Source: Artemisia argyi
Lineage: Eukaryota > Streptophyta > Magnoliopsida > Asterales > Asteraceae
Direction: 5' to 3'
Length of the DNA stretch: 64,000 nucleotides
Assembly: GCA_030686995.1 (NCBI GenBank)
Contig: CM060709.1
Span: forward strand, 304,754,357 to 304,818,356
Position 1 is the stretch's first letter. Every line of letters starts with the position of its first letter. The notes beneath the pieces are model-generated. The model saw only the letters and a program-made list of their open reading frames with translations. It did not search any database and was not told the origin of the DNA. Made by a program: the position numbers and the translations under genes. Below, in pieces: positions 11,071 through 22,694 of this stretch.

Positions 11071-13702
11071 TTAACCAAAACTGTCATTTTTCTGATGACC
11101 TCCTACCTTGTTATTATTAGGAGTAGTTCTTGTTTTATCAGCTACCATTGATATATAAGATGAGTCTGTTATTTCTGTTATTCCTGTTAACGTACTTGCT
11201 GCATCATCATATCCATCAATCGACGTAAACATTTGAATTGTTTGTTCCTCACCTCCTTGTATATTCTCAATACTACTAATGATTTCCTTAATATCTAGTC
11301 GAGCATCAGGATCATTGTCCGTACAATTTGCACCAATATGTAGTAGTTTCTTCATTTCACCGATGTATTTACTAGATCCGGTTATCTCTGGATCTAGGAG
11401 TTCTCCTTCACGACGTTCCTGCATGGCTGATTTAACCCACTCTACTAGATCTGTCCCTCCTTGTCCGCTGTTAACATATTGTGATGGATAATTTCCTGTT
11501 AGGACCTCTAGGATGATGATCCCAAGACAAAATATGTCAGATTTGGGTGAAATTTGTCCGTTTCTAAGTGCTTCGGGTGATTTGTAGGCTACTAAGGCAT
11601 TTGTGACGTGATTTGGGTCGATCATATGGTGTAGACCGAAATCTAGTAGGAGGGGTTGGTAATTAGGAGTTAGAAGGACGTTGCTTGATTTTAGATTTCC
11701 ATGAGGTATTTGTAAGTTGGCAAGTTCAGTGTAAATGTATCCTAGTCCTTTTGCGATTCCTTTGATGATATTTAGACGTGCGTACCATTTGAGCTCGGCG
11801 TGCTTCTTTCCTCGATTACCTGAAATATATGAACTATGTATCGTCTGTAAATGTCATAAAACTAAGTAAGCACAAACTGGAAGAAAAGCTAATATACTAA
11901 CCATATTTCACCATCTAGGGATTGTTTGGGAAAGCTTATTGAACAAATTATGTATTTTAGTAACATGTTTTCAACTTATTTCAAATAAGCAGAAGCCCTT
12001 TTAAAAAAGGTGTTGCGAATCAACTTATCGAAATAGCTTAAATAAGCTCATAAGCATAAGGTGTTTTGCTCCATCTAAACAGTTAAAAGTTCTTATTAGT
12101 TCTATGGCTGTACCAAAACGAAATAAGTTGTTTAAGTTAGCTTACCCAAACACCTCCTTAATGCAATATGCTTGTTTGTTCTCTTCAGTTTTTAACTATT
12201 TAACATGACTTGCTCATAAGAATTTCAACATTTACTGCAACATGCTTACATGTTTTAACCTTTAATGCAATAAATTTCAGACTAATGTAACAAGTGGTAA
12301 ATATGTTGCAATAAGGGCTTAAAACAAAGTATATTGCATTTTCATGCAGTTAGACTTAGACATAAGTATGCTTACCGTGCAATACATAAAGTAGACTGCC
12401 GGTGGGGATGTACTCGTAAATTAAGAGCTTTTCCTCTTGACGATAATGGCACGCAAGTGGGGTCAAGACATTTGGATGGTTAAGCCTTGCCATTTTCATC
12501 ATTTCAGCTTCAAACCCTTTTTTATCGACCAAATTTAGTTCTTTTAGCCGTTTGACCACCACGGTCATTCCATTGGACATTGTGGCTTTATATGATGACC
12601 CTAACATTCCATTTCCGAGTACCTCTGCGGCTGCCTTCATCACATCTGATAAAGCAAATACACCCTTAGAGTTGTTTAGCAACAATAGATCAACACCCGA
12701 AGCCTTCTTTTTAGTCATCAATGCTTTTTGACACGTTCCAAACCCGTTTTGGCCCGGAATGGCTTCAGGCTTGCTGATATTACATATAGTCAAACCAACT
12801 GAACCTTCAATACCATCTCTTTTCATTATTCCAATTGTCTCTGAATTACCTTTTTTATTCTTTTGCTTCATCACCAAGTAGATTATTCCAGCAATCATTA
12901 CCATAAGAATCAAGAAAGTCACCGCCATTAGTATGTATCCTATTTTCATAGTGTTCTTGGGTGACTTTTCAATTGGTTTAGGGGTATGCGGTATTTTATT
13001 GTCACACATCCTACCAAATTTGGCCCCACAAATCCCGGGATTTCCTTCAAACGAGGCTGCATCAAATTTAGCCAAACCTGGTGGCACCTCACCTGTCAAG
13101 TTATTATACGCAAGATTAATAGACTCTAAACTTCTTTGACCAATTGCTGGGATTGTACCTGAAAACTGATTATCTTCAAGATGTAGTTCCACAAGATTGG
13201 GTAGTTCCGCAATCGAAGAAGGGATTTTGCCCGTAAATCTGTTTCCATCAAACCATATTTTCTTCAATGATGTCATCGCATTAAAATAGTCTTGAGGAAT
13301 TTCACCCAAATATTGATTCCTCGATAAATAAAGACCCTTTAAAGATCCAAGTTTAGTAAAGTCTGGAATAGGCCCTGAGAAAGAATTATTCTCAAGAGAA
13401 AGAATTCGCAATCCTGCCATTTGTGAAAGTGCATTCAAGTCTAGATTACCCGAAAGACTCATAGATTTAAGAATAAGATTAGTAACGATCCCGTTGTTAC
13501 AAATAAGACCTACCCATCTAACCACTTCGTCACAAGGGATTGTTCCAAGTTTCCACGAATCAAGAGGTTGCGGATTATTTAACGACTTTTTGATTCTAAG
13601 CAATGCATCTGAATCAGTCATGTAAGAATTCACCATCCATGGCACCATGATTACGAAAATGTACAAGAAAAGAAATGGTCTGAGTAGAAAAATAATGGCC
13701 AT
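11071..13702 (-). CDS. LRR receptor-like kinase, pollen receptor-like kinase (PRK) type
   Basis: Two exons, 13702-12376 and 11819-11071, join to 691 codons; the 556-bp intron (11820-12375) has GTAAGC and TTTCAG borders and leaves the frame intact. The order is signal peptide (about 1-26), LRR N-terminal domain with C57/C68, about five LRRs (72-205), a Cys pair near 225-233, one membrane helix (253-278), then a cytosolic kinase domain (about 350-625). The glycine loop is LGNGMLGSSYKA, with K384 and E400. The catalytic loop reads HGNLKSSN (482-489), lacking the HRD aspartate, as in many PRK-like receptors; DFG is at 502-504. PRKs act in plasma-membrane signalling, best known in pollen tubes; ligand and tissue here are unknown. 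The start codon is the first Met before the signal peptide. Confidence 0.9.
11918..12157. mobile_element. MITE in the receptor kinase intron
   Basis: The left end GGGATTGTTTGGGAAAGCTT mirrors the right end, which read backwards is GGAGGTGTTTGGGTAAGCTA. Flanks are CTA and TTA, compatible with a decayed 3-bp TTA duplication. The 240-bp element lies wholly inside the intron and leaves both splice sites alone. Confidence 0.75.
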
Positions 13703-13947
13703 TTACCTAGCCAAGGTAAAGAAAATAATAAAAAAGAAAGAAATGTGATGGTTATTGCTTGCTTATTTTCCATTAGGAGATTGAAAGTTTGAGCTGAAAA
13801 CTTGGTCTTTTTGTGATTCTGGTTAGCATGAAAAAAGCTTATATGTATCTGTCTGACCACGTCAATTAAGTAATATGAACCATTATTTTCTGTTGGTGAG
13901 AAGAGCTCAAAGTTTAAGAAGAAATTACATTCGATCAACCTAGATTT

Positions 13948-13956
13948 CTATTTATA
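13948..13956 (-). promoter_or_regulatory. TATA box of the receptor kinase gene
   Basis: The minus strand reads TATAAATAG 246 bp upstream of the predicted start codon. This implies a 5' untranslated region of about 215 bases if used. Confidence 0.6.
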
Positions 13957-13959
13957 GCA

Positions 13960-15180
13960 TGTTACATGTTATATATTGACATATCTGCAAATGAGGACAA
14001 GCTTTGATCTCGCTCGAGGAACTATAGCTATTAGCCTCGAATCAATTACTTGATGGGCGTTCATGATAAAGGTCTGTGTTTGGCTCTAGAAGATTTACGA
14101 TTGGCTCGAGTTTTGCTCAATGAGCTCAAAACTATATACTATATCCGCATGTTATTGGTTGAAAAACCTATATATAAGAATTTAACTCAAGCTATTATAA
14201 GCCCGAGTTTGATTTGTTATATGTACTTCAATCTTGTTTCTTGTGCGCGAACAATAAAAGCTCAACTTGAACAATTTGGAGTTTGAGCTCGATCGACTAA
14301 CGCAATAAATGGTCTAATATTTGGACACAAACCGGCCGTAGCTTGCATATCAACTCAGGGAACATAATGTCTTCATGTGACACACACAAGACACAACATG
14401 ACAACAACGTACAATATATAATGATAGCAACAAACTTGATAATGTGCTCTTGTTACGAGTTATGACAAGTACTAAAATGACTAATGTAATAACTTTTCGA
14501 ATAACTTATTCTGGTGGGACACTTTTAAAAAAGACTATATATGATCGTGGCCGGGAACAGCCAATCAAGAACATCACATTCTCATAAACAACACAGCTTG
14601 TCGATACTAAAATGAATATTACCCATAAAGATCAAGTTAAGCTAGTAGTTTCGCATGTGTATAGTAGTCAGTGCTATCATTCAATTCTAAAGTGACTTGT
14701 GCTTCCATAGAAGTGATTCGACACAAGAAAAACGTTTGCCTCTCGTAACTCGTAAGCCTGTTTATAATCAAAATTCTGGAAGTATAGTAAGCGAGTCCCA
14801 TGTACAATGTTATAAAAGAACTAGCTTAGAGGAGATCACGAGTGGAAGGAAAATATTATGACGTGAAAAAGACAAATTAAAAAGATTGAGGCATTTCATT
14901 TCGCTTAATCAATTTGCATGTTATTTTGTTTGCTCATTTTACTCGTTGACTTTTCTTTTCTTTTCTTTTTTTTAAAGAAACTTTTGGTTTAACCTTAAGA
15001 TTTGTTTCCAAATCTCACATAAAGTTTATCCATATCCATTTAGTAATTATGTAAAGATTATTATGTATAAAAAGTTTAGAAACTTGATCGGTCTTGTAGA
15101 TCGATATTCATCCAACCATGAACCATATACTTTAGCCAAATGACATGCAAATTGATTGTCACATTTTTTATCATTTAGCA
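13960..15180. other. Upstream intergenic DNA with CTCGAG/GAGCTC-rich patch
   Basis: Between 14008 and 14300 the words GCTCGAG, GAGCTC and CTCAA recur in both orientations, suggesting an old repeat, not classified. No gene was recognised in the remainder. Confidence 0.45.
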
Positions 15181-15290
15181 GGAAGCCAAGTCTAAACACT
15201 CTTCGATGGGGTACAAGTCAATTGGCTTGAACAAGGTTGACATATCTCATCTACAATTTGAGGATGATGCATTAATCATTGGTATATTGT
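15181..15290 (+). pseudogene. Small LINE reverse-transcriptase fragment
   Basis: Translation gives a segment ending VDISHLQFEDDALIIG, which matches the active-site region of plant LINE reverse transcriptases (SHLQYADDALIFG in intact members). Tyr-Ala before the catalytic Asp pair has become Phe-Glu. Only about 35 residues survive. Confidence 0.75.
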
Positions 15291-15369
15291 CCTTTGAAAT
15301 GTTTGTAGGTTAATATCGATCTAGGCCCATTGTTTGTGTTGGCAGACCTGATCCATCTTATAGTGTTAT

Positions 15370-15381
15370 TGGTATTAGAGC
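15370..15381 (+). other. Copia primer-binding site
   Basis: TGGTATTAGAGC differs at one base from TGGTATCAGAGC, the usual tRNA-iMet primer-binding site of plant copia elements, and lies upstream of the gag start at 16981. Confidence 0.75.
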
Positions 15382-15999
15382 CAAAGTAACAACCCTAATT
15401 CTAACCGATCCCAACCCAAAAAAATACAACCTTTTTTTCAAGGTTTTGAAACCCGGTTCGACCCGGCCGGGTCAACCGGTCGAACCGGTTCCGGCCCAAA
15501 AAACAGGTCAAAACTAACCGGTTTTGTGACTATGTGAAACCCAGTTCGAACCGCCGGGTTTTTAGAAACCCGGGTCGACCCGAGTCAACAATTCCGGCCG
15601 GGTTCTATTTTTATCTATTTTTAAATTACTAAGTAAACATAGTACATTTTACCCTAAAATGCCACTTTTTCACACTTTTTTCCTAACTCATCTCTTAGTT
15701 TGCAGCCACCATGAAAAAACTAGCTCACCTATAACAAATTTCCATTAAATAAAATGATCAAAACTGCCAAAAAGATACCATACAACAGCAAGCATTAACC
15801 ACAATTCAAGTAATGGAGGTAATTTTGACATTTTATTTTTTGATCTACCGTATAAATTTTAGCTGTAAATGGGTTGTTTATTTGGTTTGTTGATTTGAAT
15901 TGTTGATTTGTAAAGCTATCATTGGGTAATTTTGACATTTGAACTGTATAAATTTTAGATGTAATGGGTAAATTTTAGATGTGATGGGTAATTTTGAGT

Positions 16000-16466
16000 C
16001 AAACTGCATCTTCTTCGGGTTGTGAACGTAATTGGAGTGTCTTTGAAAGGATTCACATGAAAAGGAGAAATAGATTGGAACATCAAAGGCTAAATGACCT
16101 TGTGTATACTCATTACAACTTGCGTTTAAAACACATGTATTTCAATACAACGTGTGTGTAATTGTGACATATTTTTAGTTTTACATGTTACTCTTTTGGT
16201 ATATGTTTTCTAGGCTCGATGTTGATAAGAGGTCTTATGATCCAATTGATTATGAATGTATTGATGATAATGGCTTTTGGGTGGTCGAAAAAGAGGCGCA
16301 AGGAGAGCTAGATTATGATCAATTGGATAGTATGCTTGAACAAGAACCACCTTCTCAAACACAAAATTGTGCTCTTGTTGACGAGGATGAGGAAGACGCT
16401 GATAGTGAATTTCATCTCCTAAGTGATCGTGAACTTGATGCGTGTAACACTCCAATGTCACAATAA
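16000..16466 (+). pseudogene. hAT transposase C-terminal dimerisation region
   Basis: The first open segment (16000-16158) contains CERNWSVFERIHMKRRNRLE and then HQRLNDLVYTHYNLRL, the conserved dimerisation region of plant hAT transposases. A second segment from the acceptor TTCTAG at 16208-16213 gives RLDVDKRSYDPIDYECID and an acidic tail, ending at 16466. An intron of about 60 bp between them is inferred. The RNase H-like catalytic part is absent, so this is a remnant; a short dimerisation peptide is conceivable but unsupported. Confidence 0.8.
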
Positions 16467-16500
16467 GTGATCCTGAACTTGATGCTTATCATGTCACACT

Positions 16501-16646
16501 TGATGTGTGTCTTAAAGTTTATGCTTATGTGATGTCTTTTGATGCATAAAACTTGTAAATCTGGTAGGAACACATTTGATGTGTGTCTTAAAGTTTATGC
16601 TTATGTGCTGCTTTTTGATGCATAAAACTTGTAAATCTGGTAGGAA
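16501..16646. repeat. 76-bp tandem duplication
   Basis: Two adjacent units starting TGATGTGTGTCTTAAAG at 16501 and 16577, nearly identical, lie just after the hAT reading frame. Confidence 0.9.
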
Positions 16647-16980
16647 TTATGTCTTTTGAAGTATGAAACTAGCTTGTAATCTTGTAGGATTTACGGTTAT
16701 TTAGAAAGTTTATTCAGGTTATAAACCTGTTCTCCATCTTTGAGTTGTTGTTTACAGCAAATGGATGCTTGGACATGTATGTTTAGATAGTAGAAACTGG
16801 ATGTTCAGACATATGCATAAAACCGGGTTGAACCGGGTTGACCCGGCGGTCGAACCGGTTGACCCGGTGACTCGACCGGGTCGATCTCAAACCCGGTTTT
16901 CAAAACATTTCTTTTTTCAGTCGACCCTAGTATTAGTCAACATCTTTCTATCTTTTATATACCCTACACCCAAATCAATC

Positions 16981-18268
16981 ATGACTAGCCCAACTTCTAC
17001 ACCCACTTTGTCCTTCACTGATAAATTAACTGCTTTTAACAACATCACCAATCTTGTACTTGTCAAATTGGAAATTGACAAAATGAATTATTCCTTTTAT
17101 TGTTACTTTCTCCGTCTTAAAATTATTGTCCATTTTGAATTTTCAAAGTCAAACAGGTTCAACATTGACCATAAATATATATTTTTTATTATATAATAAT
17201 TGATGAAAAATTATACCATTGAAACGTACACTTAAAACTCAATCAATTTATGTATTTTGTATCAAATATTATATAACACTCACAAAAATATTTGAGATCA
17301 AAGTTGAAAAAAAAAATACTAAAAAGTCAATAGTAGACAATAAATTTGGGACGGATGGAGTAATTTTTTAAGAATTATTGAGAAGGTTTTGAAGTGATCA
17401 AACACATCAAAGGTGAATCCTTAAGTGGGGTTGTTGCCACCCCTCATACTGAATGGTTGAAAGCTTACTTCATTGTTAAGTCATGGATTTTTCTAACCCT
17501 CTCGGATGCTCTCTAAGAAAGTCTTGTTGGTGGTGATACCAAAACTGCTAAGGATGATTGGGATCATATCGGAAAAGTAAATAAATAAATAAAAATCTTG
17601 ACAACAACTAGACAAATATTATTTCTTTAAAGGGGGAACTACGAATGATTCAAATTGGCGATCTTTCTCGAAATGCTTACCTTAAGAAAATTTAGTCTAT
17701 CACTATGGTTTTGACAAATCTCGGATGTCCTATGAGCAACGATGATGTTGTCACCTATGCTAATAATGGTTTAGGTGTAAAATACGAACAAGTTGCAGGA
17801 ACTGTTGCTCATCAGGATCCCTTCCGGGATCTAGACACAGTACAATCCATGGTAACTACTAAAGAGGTGCCATTGAAGTCGAAGTCCCAAGCTTTATCCA
17901 CTAATGCTACACCCTCATCTCCTACAGTTCTTTTGGCTGAAAGCAACAATAAACGACGCAAGGTTACTCATGAAAATCGTCCAACAAAGGTGTGTCACAA
18001 TTTTATTAAAGGTTTTTGTAGGGTTGACACTAATTGTCATTTTTTTCCTGAACCACATAGCAAACATGACAAAAAAATGAATACAAACTTCTTGTGGTCG
18101 ACTGCTCCACGTCCAAACAACATACCCATTGGACACTTTGGGCCGAATGTTTCTGGTACTCATACTTTATCACAAGACCAAATGCTTGCTTTAATTCAGG
18201 CCCAACAAGCATTGTTATCTCAATATAGACAGCCACATTCGTTGGGCCAGGCCCACTTCTCGAATTAG
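16981..18268 (+). pseudogene. Copia gag, copy 1
   Basis: It starts ATGACTAGCCCAACT at 16981. The product is the copia nucleocapsid precursor: an N-terminal segment (TDKLTAFNNITNLV), the HIKGE and EWLKAY segment after the MITE, and a CCCH-like finger (KVCHNFIKGFCRVDTNCHFF). The final His of the finger is Pro. It is broken by the Stowaway element, a stop in SDAL*ESLVGG (near 17514) and frame changes around 17580. Copy 2 at 24024 shares the second half. Confidence 0.8.
17106..17360. mobile_element. Stowaway-type MITE in copia gag
   Basis: Ends CTTTCTCCGTCTTAAAATTA and ...TTTGGGACGGATGGAG are inverted copies of the common plant CTCCCTCCGTCCC terminus. TA flanks both sides (17104-17105, 17361-17362), the Tc1/Mariner target duplication. 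The 255-bp element is nearly a full-length hairpin, and copia gag continues on the far side. Confidence 0.9.
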
Positions 18269-18480
18269 GCCCATGCTGTCCCAACCACCCCTCAGCCCAC
18301 TTCAACATCTTATGCCCCGCCTGGTTTATGGCTTCCTGGTCCATCTGGTGTGTACACCTCTACTGCCCAGGTTCAACCATCAACTACTCCTAATGTTACT
18401 ACTAGCTCGGGACAAAAAACTTTGTTACCCCATGCTTTCAGTGCTATGACTATACAATATCCGGCAATGGTGGATGAAAT

Positions 18481-18815
18481 ATGGATACAAGTGCCATTTC
18501 TTATCTTAATTACTCTACTAATTGTCTTGGTATCATTTTTAATATGTGCCCTTATCCCTCTGTCTATGTTGGTGACGGGAAATTTATTCCCGTTACCAAC
18601 ACGGATCATATCATTTTTCCAACTTCTCACAAGCCTCTTCATTTATATAATGTTCTTGTCACTCCTAACATTGTTAAAAGTTTAATATTTTTTCGTCAAT
18701 TTATTCGTGATAATAAATGTACTGTTGAATTTGATGAGTCTGGTTTTTCTATTAAGGATTTTATGCCCCGTTGAGTCCTTCTCCCATGTGATAGCATGGG
18801 TGATCTATATCCAGT
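18481..18815 (+). pseudogene. Copia protease/pre-integrase region, copy 1
   Basis: MDTSAISYLN is the degraded aspartic protease motif (MDTGASSHL in intact relatives), followed by VYVGDGKFIPVTNTDH, LYNVLVTPNIVKSLIFFRQF and RDNKCTVEFDESGFSIKDF, a standard copia order. The catalytic Gly is Ser. It stops where the family A LTR inserts after CCAGT (18811-18815). Confidence 0.8.
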
Positions 18816-20189
18816 TGATACGTGGGAATCACACCAGGCTTTACCTCTCAAAGGACCTTGAGAAGCTTACAACCCCCACCAGGCAGTGTACCTGATCGTT
18901 GTAGTTCTAATAGTGTCGCTAGGATTAGAAAACCTAAATACTAGTTCTAAAGGTGAGGGATGATTATTTTTGTATTTTTATATTTTTTTAGAAAGCAAGT
19001 AAAAATCTCGGGTTTGAAGGATTTGGGCGGAATTAGTTGCTAGTCAACTAACCCAATACTAAAGATGCAATCAAAATAAAATACTAAAAAATAAAAATAA
19101 ACTAAATTATACTAAGGTTGTGAGCAATAAGTGGAGAAAATTGTGTTTACTTAGATTTCACTACTCCCTAGATATCTTTTACACGTTAATTACTTGTTAT
19201 AATTGTGTGGATGACGGATTGTATTCCTTAATACCATTCATGGGGTGGCGCACTTAATTCCCCAATCCTATGAGTGCCTACTTCACTCCTATGTCGAGCT
19301 GTCTAAGAAACTCCTAACATGGGATCATTAGAATTTACTCATGCATTAAATACAACCAATAAAACCTAGTGCACGTCAGTTCATGTTTCTTAAGACGTTC
19401 AAGCATGTTACCATATGGAGATCTGCCAGTTTTCTTAAGCCTAACATCGAATTCATTCATCTAATACAACCATAAACAAGTAATCAACACATAATTAACA
19501 TCTAGGTTTCATTAGATCCAAGCAAACACAGGATAGATCTAGCCTAGCATGATGGAATTAAGACAAGAACAAGATATAGACAACCAACACATAGACATAT
19601 TGATTGAATTAAAAGAATACTTATCTCAATTACACATGAAAGGTATCAAGGGCTAAGAACCCTTGAAAAACCTGTAAAATTTGTACCAAGTTCGTACTTA
19701 GGGTTTCTCCAAAACTTCTCTCTTTTTAATGTGAAAATTAGAAAACTATATATAGGAAATAGGGTCTGACGGCGTCAAGAACAAATTTGTGACGCCGTCA
19801 TCTCGCCACCAAAATACTCCTCGGACTGCCTTGATCCAGATCTGATGCCGTCAAGTGTTATGTGTTTCCAGGCCGTCATGCATTTTCCTCTTGACGCCCT
19901 ACCTTGTGACGTCGTCAATTCTGTACTGGGCCGTCATTGAAATTACTCTTGACGCCGTCAAGATTTTCTTCTTGACGCCGTCACCTACTGTTCCCAGCAA
20001 GGAAAATTAAGACTTTGGCGTTTTCTTCACTTTTATGCTCTAAAAACGTCCGAATTGCTTCCTTTTCCAGATTTCTCTCCCAAAGTACCTAAAATCACAA
20101 AAGGAACGATTTAGGGCAATATTTGATCAAATAAATTCAATTTCGGGCTTAAATGACCCCCTAAAAACGGTTCATTTTTCGCCTCATCA
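18816..20189 (-). mobile_element. Family A LTR copy 2
   Basis: 1,374 bp, reverse of copy 1, starting TGATACGTGG and ending GCCTCATCA. The left flank CCAGT equals the flanks of copy 3. Relative to copy 3 it lacks about 48 bp near 18905 and has an extra palindrome repeat near 19965. TGACGNCGTCA palindromes span about 19767-19982, next to the TATA-like CTATATATAGG near 19746. It is followed by element internal DNA, so it is the 3' LTR of a minus-strand element. Confidence 0.9.
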
Positions 20190-20810
20190 TATACCCTTAC
20201 ACTTGAGATTTGCTTGTCCTCAAGCAAATGCGCTTTTATTCTACTCAAAATACAAGTTAGGGGTCATTTAACACTAATATAAAAGTAATTACAACAAATA
20301 ATCGTTCCACTAAAGACCAAAGACAAGCACGGAGGTCATACACTAGCACCTCACAAATAGTGTTTAGATACTCACATCTCTCGGGTGTAATAAAGTATAA
20401 ATTACCTTATGGAAATGGAAGATATCTCTCACTACCTGTCATAGCAAAATAGATTACCATAGGCTTGGGAAAGGATCAAACCTCCACCACATGGCGTAAG
20501 CACCTAGGATAAACTATCAAAGAGGTCTTTTAAAGGGTTGTAACGTTAGGTGTAGGGATATGAAATACACGGTTTTGTTGGATAAAGGAAGTTTTACTAG
20601 TGGCGAGTTAACAATCTTGGTTAATTACATGTACATTGTGGCGTTGCTAAGCCAAGACTAGACTCGACTTAAGCTAATAAATGAAAAATAACAAAAACAT
20701 AAAATAAACATAGAATAAAAAGGGATGGTAGTCCGTATGTTTTTTCTCTTTTTCTTTTTCTATTTTTTTTTCTTTTTCTTTTTCTTTTTCTTGATTTTTC
20801 TATTTTTTTC

Positions 20811-20861
<51 letters not shown>

Positions 20862-22690
20862 ATACACTCTTACCCTACCATCCAAAATAATACATCATAG
20901 GGAATGAACATTTCCCTTACACTTGAATTTTTACATACTTTACAATAAACTAAACTAATGACTCGAATTAAGAAAATCAAAACACTTGGAGTACTATTAA
21001 GGTTAACGCACATATGGGTAATATATGATGTTCTTCCCCATTACTCCATAAAATAAGTACTTACCCATGAGTCCCAATTGTCACAAAACAATATGTACAA
21101 GGATATGACTCGACTTAACAACCATGTAATCAATTAGATAGTTAACTTAGGGTTTAACAAATAACAACAATGAACTAAAAATGAGCGCATACACGGAAGG
21201 CTAAGGCGATTTGGTTGTACATTTAAGTGGGGTGTAACAAATTATTTCTTTAAGTAAAATGCTTAAAGTTAGAAACGAAAAGATAGGCTCGGAGGGGTGT
21301 ACTAGGGGTTTCGTGTACTAAAAATGAGTACAACGCTAAGGTGTGGGAAAAATTAGTTGACTTAACTAGCCAAGTAATATGACATAAATGGTCAAGTAAT
21401 TATGATACGGGTTTAACACAAGGGTGATCCTAATGCCTCTTATCATGTAGTAAATCCTACTACACGAATGTAGTCTCACTAGCGGTCTCGGGATGCATCA
21501 CTAACGCAAGTTCTAGAATCTAAATGCTACCTGTACACTCATAAGCACTAATAGTAAATGTTTTTCCTATCAAATCTAAAGGCGAACCTCACATATTTGG
21601 GTGGAAAATTTTTCTGAATATACGGTTATGTGCTAGTCATACAATCTCCTATCCATGAGACGCTTGTTATGGCTAAAGTTTCACTCCTAAATATTGTAAA
21701 AAATTTTAAATTTGGCGCTAAAATTACACTAACAAGTATTTCTCATAGTTTTATTACACATCTACCATCAAACAAAACAAACTCAAGCAAAAGTGCATAT
21801 GTAAGGTATCATCTTTTTACCCTCCCCTTACACTTAAGATGAATATTGTCCCCAATGTTCAAGTAAAGAATGTAAAAGTGAAAAAGTAAAAAGAATGAAA
21901 TCAAATACTCCCCTGATTCGCTCGGTATGGATAATAAGGTGGCCAGGTTAAATCTTCCTCCAAGAAAATGAACAATCAAAGCTTCCCTTCCAGAATATAC
22001 ATCATCTTCTTGTCATACATAACCTGTAAATCCTGAGAAAACAAACAAGACAACCTCGCGTAAAATCGGCGGCATCCTATATAAGTTACTAAATCCTAGA
22101 AAACAAAATAAGATATAATGCTTTGCAGATTTCCTGGAGATTATAAAACTTAATAATTCACAAAATCCATAAGACTCCGTTAGAAAAACAAAACCGGTAA
22201 AATTTCCAGATTTTTACACGTGACGCCGTCAAGAGTTAACTCGTGACGCCGTCAGAAGTGACCTGCAGAAATTCTTATGTTAAGTTTCCGGAAAATTTCT
22301 GGAAAAACTTGGTCCTACTTCCTGGAAAATCCTGCAAAACTTCATTATGACTCAATACAAGCATTTGACTCTAACAAATACGAATATACATGTTCATTTA
22401 ATATTGCGGAGAATCATGATCGGTTTGTTTCTTGAAAACATATTTGGGGTTTCCCCTTACACTTATCTTTTGCAAAAATACTTTTAGGTGGAGTTAAGAC
22501 TAGGCCAAAACAACAAAGTAAAGTATTTCCACTATTTAATTGAGAAACATGATCTACCAACAATAAAAATAAAGCATGCATACGGAAGCAAATAGCAAAC
22601 AAACAAAATAAAATCACACAAAACATGGGTTGCCTCCTAAGAAGCGCTTTTCTTTATTTACGAGTCTTGTAGCTAGACTCAAGGTCATGG
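20190..22690 (-). mobile_element. Family A internal noncoding region
   Basis: About 2.5 kb lies between the gag-protease relic and the LTR, with no credible protein. It holds a T/TTTTTC-rich tract at 20740-20859 (A-rich on the element strand), TGACGCCGTCA sites at 22221-22255, and the conserved AGCGCTTCTTAGGAGGCAAC module (22624-22650, minus). The purine-rich AAGTGTAAGGG directly before the LTR (20192-20202, minus) is the probable polypurine tract. The same DNA recurs at 49441-50611 and 62653-62953. Confidence 0.75.
20816..20859. repeat. Poly-T tract in family A internal DNA
   Basis: About 44 T residues preceded by TTTTTC units; the equivalent tract at 50050-50082 in the second copy has a different length. 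Confidence 0.9.
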
Positions 22691-22694
22691 GTTA

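Larger units (their letters stand above)
15443..16910 (+). mobile_element. hAT deletion derivative with transposase C-terminus
   Basis: The left end GTTTTGAAACCCGG mirrors the right end, which read backwards is GTTTTGAAAACCGGG; both are followed by CCGGGTC/GGTTCGACC-rich subterminal DNA. Similar CTTTTTTTCAAG and CTTTTTTCAG lie at the two borders, consistent with an imperfect target duplication. Most of the transposase is gone; only its last two exons remain. It sits in the copia leader between the primer-binding site and gag. Confidence 0.8.

Noticed and set aside
20669..20907. Lys-rich and Phe-rich open frames
   Set aside because: Translation of a T-rich low-complexity tract.
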